Source: Bifidobacterium santillanense (GTDB lineage: Bacteria; Actinomycetota; Actinomycetes; Actinomycetales; Bifidobacteriaceae). Taken from it: a stretch of DNA of 64,000 nt. Of this stretch, positions 61,742-64,000 are shown in pieces (within the stretch, counting starts at the first letter, position 1; every line of letters begins with the position of its first letter). The notes beneath the pieces are model-generated. The model saw nothing but the letters and a program-made list of their open reading frames with translations, was not told the DNA's origin and did not search any database. Location: NCBI RefSeq assembly GCF_018555385.1, contig NZ_JAFEJS010000011.1, positions 28,523 to 92,522 on the forward strand, given 5' to 3'. Position numbers and translations under genes: made by a program.

Positions 61742-62925
61742 GGCGACACCACCTTCCGCGGCTCCGTGTACTGCGGTTCCATGCCGGCGGGGCGATACGG
61801 CGCGGCGTGTCTGCCCGGCCTCCGCGTCGGCGTCGGCGTCGCGGCGACGGGCGGCGTCTGCGGCCGGGCCGGCAGCGGTACCGAGATCCGCTCGCCGTCG
61901 CCGCCGCGTTCCGCGGGCGCGGCGTCGACGCGCCAATGGGCGACGAATTCGGGCCAGTCGTCCGCGAGCTTCGGTGGGGAGGCCCCGTCCCATACGCACA
62001 GCGGCTGGCCGACCAGATCGCCGTGGCGGTCGACGAGCCGGCCGATCTGCGCGATGTGCCGGCCGGCGTCGGTGCGCTCCACGTGCATCACGACGTCGAA
62101 GGCGTCGTGCGCGAGCATCGTCATCGCCTGCGGTGCGAGCCCCGCGAGCAGCCCCAGCGAGATCAGGCGCGACGGCACGCGGCCGACGTTGTCCGCGTGC
62201 AGCGTGGTCATGCCGCCGTGGTGGCCTGAGTTGTAGGCGCGCAGCAGATCGGCGATCTCCTCGCCGCGGCATTCGCCCAGCACCACCCGGTCCGGTCTCA
62301 TGCGCAGCGTGGCCTTGACCAGATCGGGCAGTCCGACCGCGCCCGTGCCCTCCACGTTCGCCTCCCTCGTCGCCAGCGAGACGCGGTTGGTCAGCGGCAG
62401 CGCGCCCAGCTCGCGCACCTCCTCCACGGTCACGATGCGCTCGGTCGGTCCGCATTCGCCGAGCAGCGCCTTGAGCAGCGTGGTCTTGCCCGCGCCGGTG
62501 CCTCCGGTGATGAGCACGGTGGCCTGTTTCGCGACCAGTCCGCGCATCATCGGCAGCCACTCGCGCGGGAACAGGCCCTTGCCGCACAGCGTCGACAGCG
62601 AGGAGAACATGCGGTCCGGCAATCGTATGGAGATGGATGCGCCCTGGGCCACCAGCGGTGCGATCACCGCATGGATGCGCACGCCCTCCTCGCTGGAGGC
62701 GTCGGCGATCGGCTGTGCGTCGTCGAGACGCCGTCCCAGCTGCGCGCACAGCTGCACCGCGTATTCGCGCACCACCTGCGGCGATCGGAACGGGATGCGT
62801 GCGGGGCATTCGCACATGCCTTCGCCGCGATCCGCCCATACCTTGCCGTCGCAGGTGACCGCCACATCGGTGACGCGCGGGTCCCGCACGATCTCGTCGA
62901 GGGGGCCGAACATCAGGTCGACCAT
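61708..62925 (-). CDS. tadA: Tad secretion ATPase TadA (type II/IV secretion ATPase)
   Basis: 405 residues from ATG 62925, preceded by AAAGGAG at good spacing; the longer frame upstream is Arg-rich and non-coding. Motifs: VRIHAVIAPLVAQGASISIR, Walker A LITGGTGAGKTTLL, the Asp box region EEVRELG, Walker B RMRPDRVVLGECRGEE and the His box GGMTTLHADN. It powers Flp pilus assembly. The C-terminal ~60 residues are Pro/Arg-rich, beyond the family core. Confidence 0.9.
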   Translation of the reverse strand: MVDLMFGPLDEIVRDPRVTDVAVTCDGKVWADRGEGMCECPARIPFRSPQVVREYAVQLCAQLGRRLDDAQPIADASSEEGVRIHAVIAPLVAQGASISIRLPDRMFSSLSTLCGKGLFPREWLPMMRGLVAKQATVLITGGTGAGKTTLLKALLGECGPTERIVTVEEVRELGALPLTNRVSLATREANVEGTGAVGLPDLVKATLRMRPDRVVLGECRGEEIADLLRAYNSGHHGGMTTLHADNVGRVPSRLISLGLLAGLAPQAMTMLAHDAFDVVMHVERTDAGRHIAQIGRLVDRHGDLVGQPLCVWDGASPPKLADDWPEFVAHWRVDAAPAERGGDGERISVPLPARPQTPPVAATPTPTRRPGRHAAPYRPAGMEPQYTEPRKVVSPWLPPRPSSSR

Positions 62926-62960
62926 GCTCGTCTCCTTTCGTTTCCGTTGTCTGCGTCCGT

Positions 62961-64000
62961 TTACCTGCGGCGGGGTTTCGGCGCCCGATGACGGGCCGTC
63001 CGCGTCGGCGGCGTCGGGTCGGCGATGCGGTCCGACAGTGCGTTGATCACCTGCCGCGACTGCTTCGGCACGGCTCTGATGCCGAGTCCGTTCATGATGT
63101 CCGCGCACAGCGCCGGATCGCAGCGCATCGGTCCCAGCGCGTCGTCGCCGAACCGTTCCACCGCCTCACGCAGCGCCACCGCCGAGGAGGCCGCGCGTTT
63201 CGTCGTGCCGCGAGGCTCCACGCCGACGACGATCGGGGGATCGTCGGTTCCGTCGCCGGCTCGCAGTCGTTCCAGCATGGCGAGGTGCGATCGCGCGCGG
63301 GCCAGGCCCAGCGCGGACAGTTCGATGGCGACGATCTGGGGCGCCTTCGCCAGAGCCGGTATCTGCCGCAGCGCCTCGCCGCGCCCCGCATCGGCCAGTA
63401 CCAGTTCGTTCGCCGCGCACAACGCGTTCGCCGCCGCCTGCAGCTCCCATTCGTCGGGATCCTCGCCGAGCCAGGGCGCATGGGCGAGCACCCGTATGCC
63501 CTCCCACTGCGGCAGCTCGTGGTTGAGCGCATCGCCCTCGATGTGCCCGAGCGGCGCGTCGAGGTCCTGCATGGTCAGTCCCGGCTCGTGCTCGATGCCG
63601 AGCAGCACGCCGAGGCCTCCGCCGGTCAGATCGGCGTCCATCAGCGCGCAGCCGATCCCGCGCTTGGCGAGAGTCAGGCCGCACAGCGCCATCAGCGTGG
63701 TCAATCCCACGCCGCCTCCCGGTGAGGTGAACGTGACGAGGTTGCCGCGGCGCGCGATGACGGTTCGGGGCGCGGCCGGAGCTGTTCGTTCCATGTGCGG
63801 CTGCGCGGATGGACTCTGCTCGGCGGGCATCGGTATGGGAGGCCGTTGCGGCTGCGGCTTTCGACGGCGGCTCGGTCTTGGCGGCGATTGCGGACGGGGG
63901 ACCGCCGCGCGGCCGTTGGCGGGAGGCGGCGCCGTTGCGGACGGTGCCGCCGACGGGGATCGATCGGACGTGGGCGGAGGAACGGGCGGCGGCGAGGGGG
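62961..64000 (-). CDS. tadZ: TadZ-like MinD/ParA ATPase (5' partial)
   Basis: The minus-strand frame stays open from the stop at 62961 to the window edge. ATG 63830 would give 289 residues but has no ribosome binding site, and the sequence before it is a continuous Pro/Ser/Arg-rich frame, so the true start is probably outside. The C-terminal domain is a MinD-like fold: SPGGGVGLTTLMALCGLTLA as a deviant Walker A, LMDADLTGGGLGVLLG, then LVLADAGRG. The usual KGGxGKT lysines are replaced, as often in TadZ. It localises the Tad machine. tadA follows after 35 bp. Confidence 0.75.
   Translation of the reverse strand, partial: PSPPPVPPPTSDRSPSAAPSATAPPPANGRAAVPRPQSPPRPSRRRKPQPQRPPIPMPAEQSPSAQPHMERTAPAAPRTVIARRGNLVTFTSPGGGVGLTTLMALCGLTLAKRGIGCALMDADLTGGGLGVLLGIEHEPGLTMQDLDAPLGHIEGDALNHELPQWEGIRVLAHAPWLGEDPDEWELQAAANALCAANELVLADAGRGEALRQIPALAKAPQIVAIELSALGLARARSHLAMLERLRAGDGTDDPPIVVGVEPRGTTKRAASSAVALREAVERFGDDALGPMRCDPALCADIMNGLGIRAVPKQSRQVINALSDRIADPTPPTRTARHRAPKPRRR

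Overview
The window looks like chromosomal DNA of a Bifidobacterium (Actinomycetota). It is GC-rich with strong third-position GC. It encodes an ammonium transporter/PII/GlnD operon, a MurT/GatD pair, a HAIR (HspR) box upstream of clpB, a mutT1-ppk pair of actinobacterial type, a GH127 beta-L-arabinofuranosidase behind a sugar ABC transporter, two GH36 alpha-galactosidases and four LacI regulators. I cannot name the species. No tRNA, rRNA, prophage, complete IS element or CRISPR array was seen.

Layout. 0-3.6 kb: the 3' end of one secreted protein and a complete but doubly frameshifted beta-helix protein, both ending in three DUF5648 repeats. 3.7-9.7 kb: surface glycan genes, namely two paralogous GT2 glycosyltransferases flanking UDP-galactopyranose mutase (glf), a TetR regulator and a third GT2. 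9.9-16.7 kb: a small membrane protein, ftsY and the nitrogen cluster amtB-glnK-glnD. 16.7-25.1 kb: a palindromic repeat, a dense phased DnaA-box array, a MATE exporter, the dnaB-murT-gatD operon and a phasin-like gene with an ABC1/UbiB kinase. 25.1-27.4 kb: an AbiEi/DUF559-type gene between two ~390-bp direct repeats. 27.5-35.9 kb: two alpha-galactosidase modules (GH36 + MFS + LacI; GH36 with a divergent LacI), each with its own palindromic operator. 35.9-44.6 kb: LacI, ABC transporter, GH127, LacI, probably for beta-L-arabino-oligosaccharides. 44.6-55.5 kb: housekeeping genes (yggS, acyP, DJ-1/PfpI, DUF4190 protein, FAH family, clpB, gluQ, GDPD, rlmH, upp). 56-60.3 kb: an uncharacterised gene coupled to mutT1, then ppk. 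60.5-64 kb: tad secretion genes (tadZ, tadA, a TadB-TadC-like protein), truncated by the window end.

The least expected content is intergenic: (i) three exact plus five near-exact DnaA boxes at 16.98-17.10 kb, five of them at 11-12 bp steps, far from any dnaA/dnaN; (ii) a five-unit, ~62-nt-period array of hairpins between rlmH and upp, sharing its core with the direct repeats around the AbiEi/DUF559 gene; (iii) a second hairpin array of ~52-nt period upstream of yggS; (iv) dispersed elements with terminal inverted repeats or nested GGT-loop hairpins at 16.7, 40.8 and 55.7 kb. All calls come from reading sequence and translations; no database search was possible.
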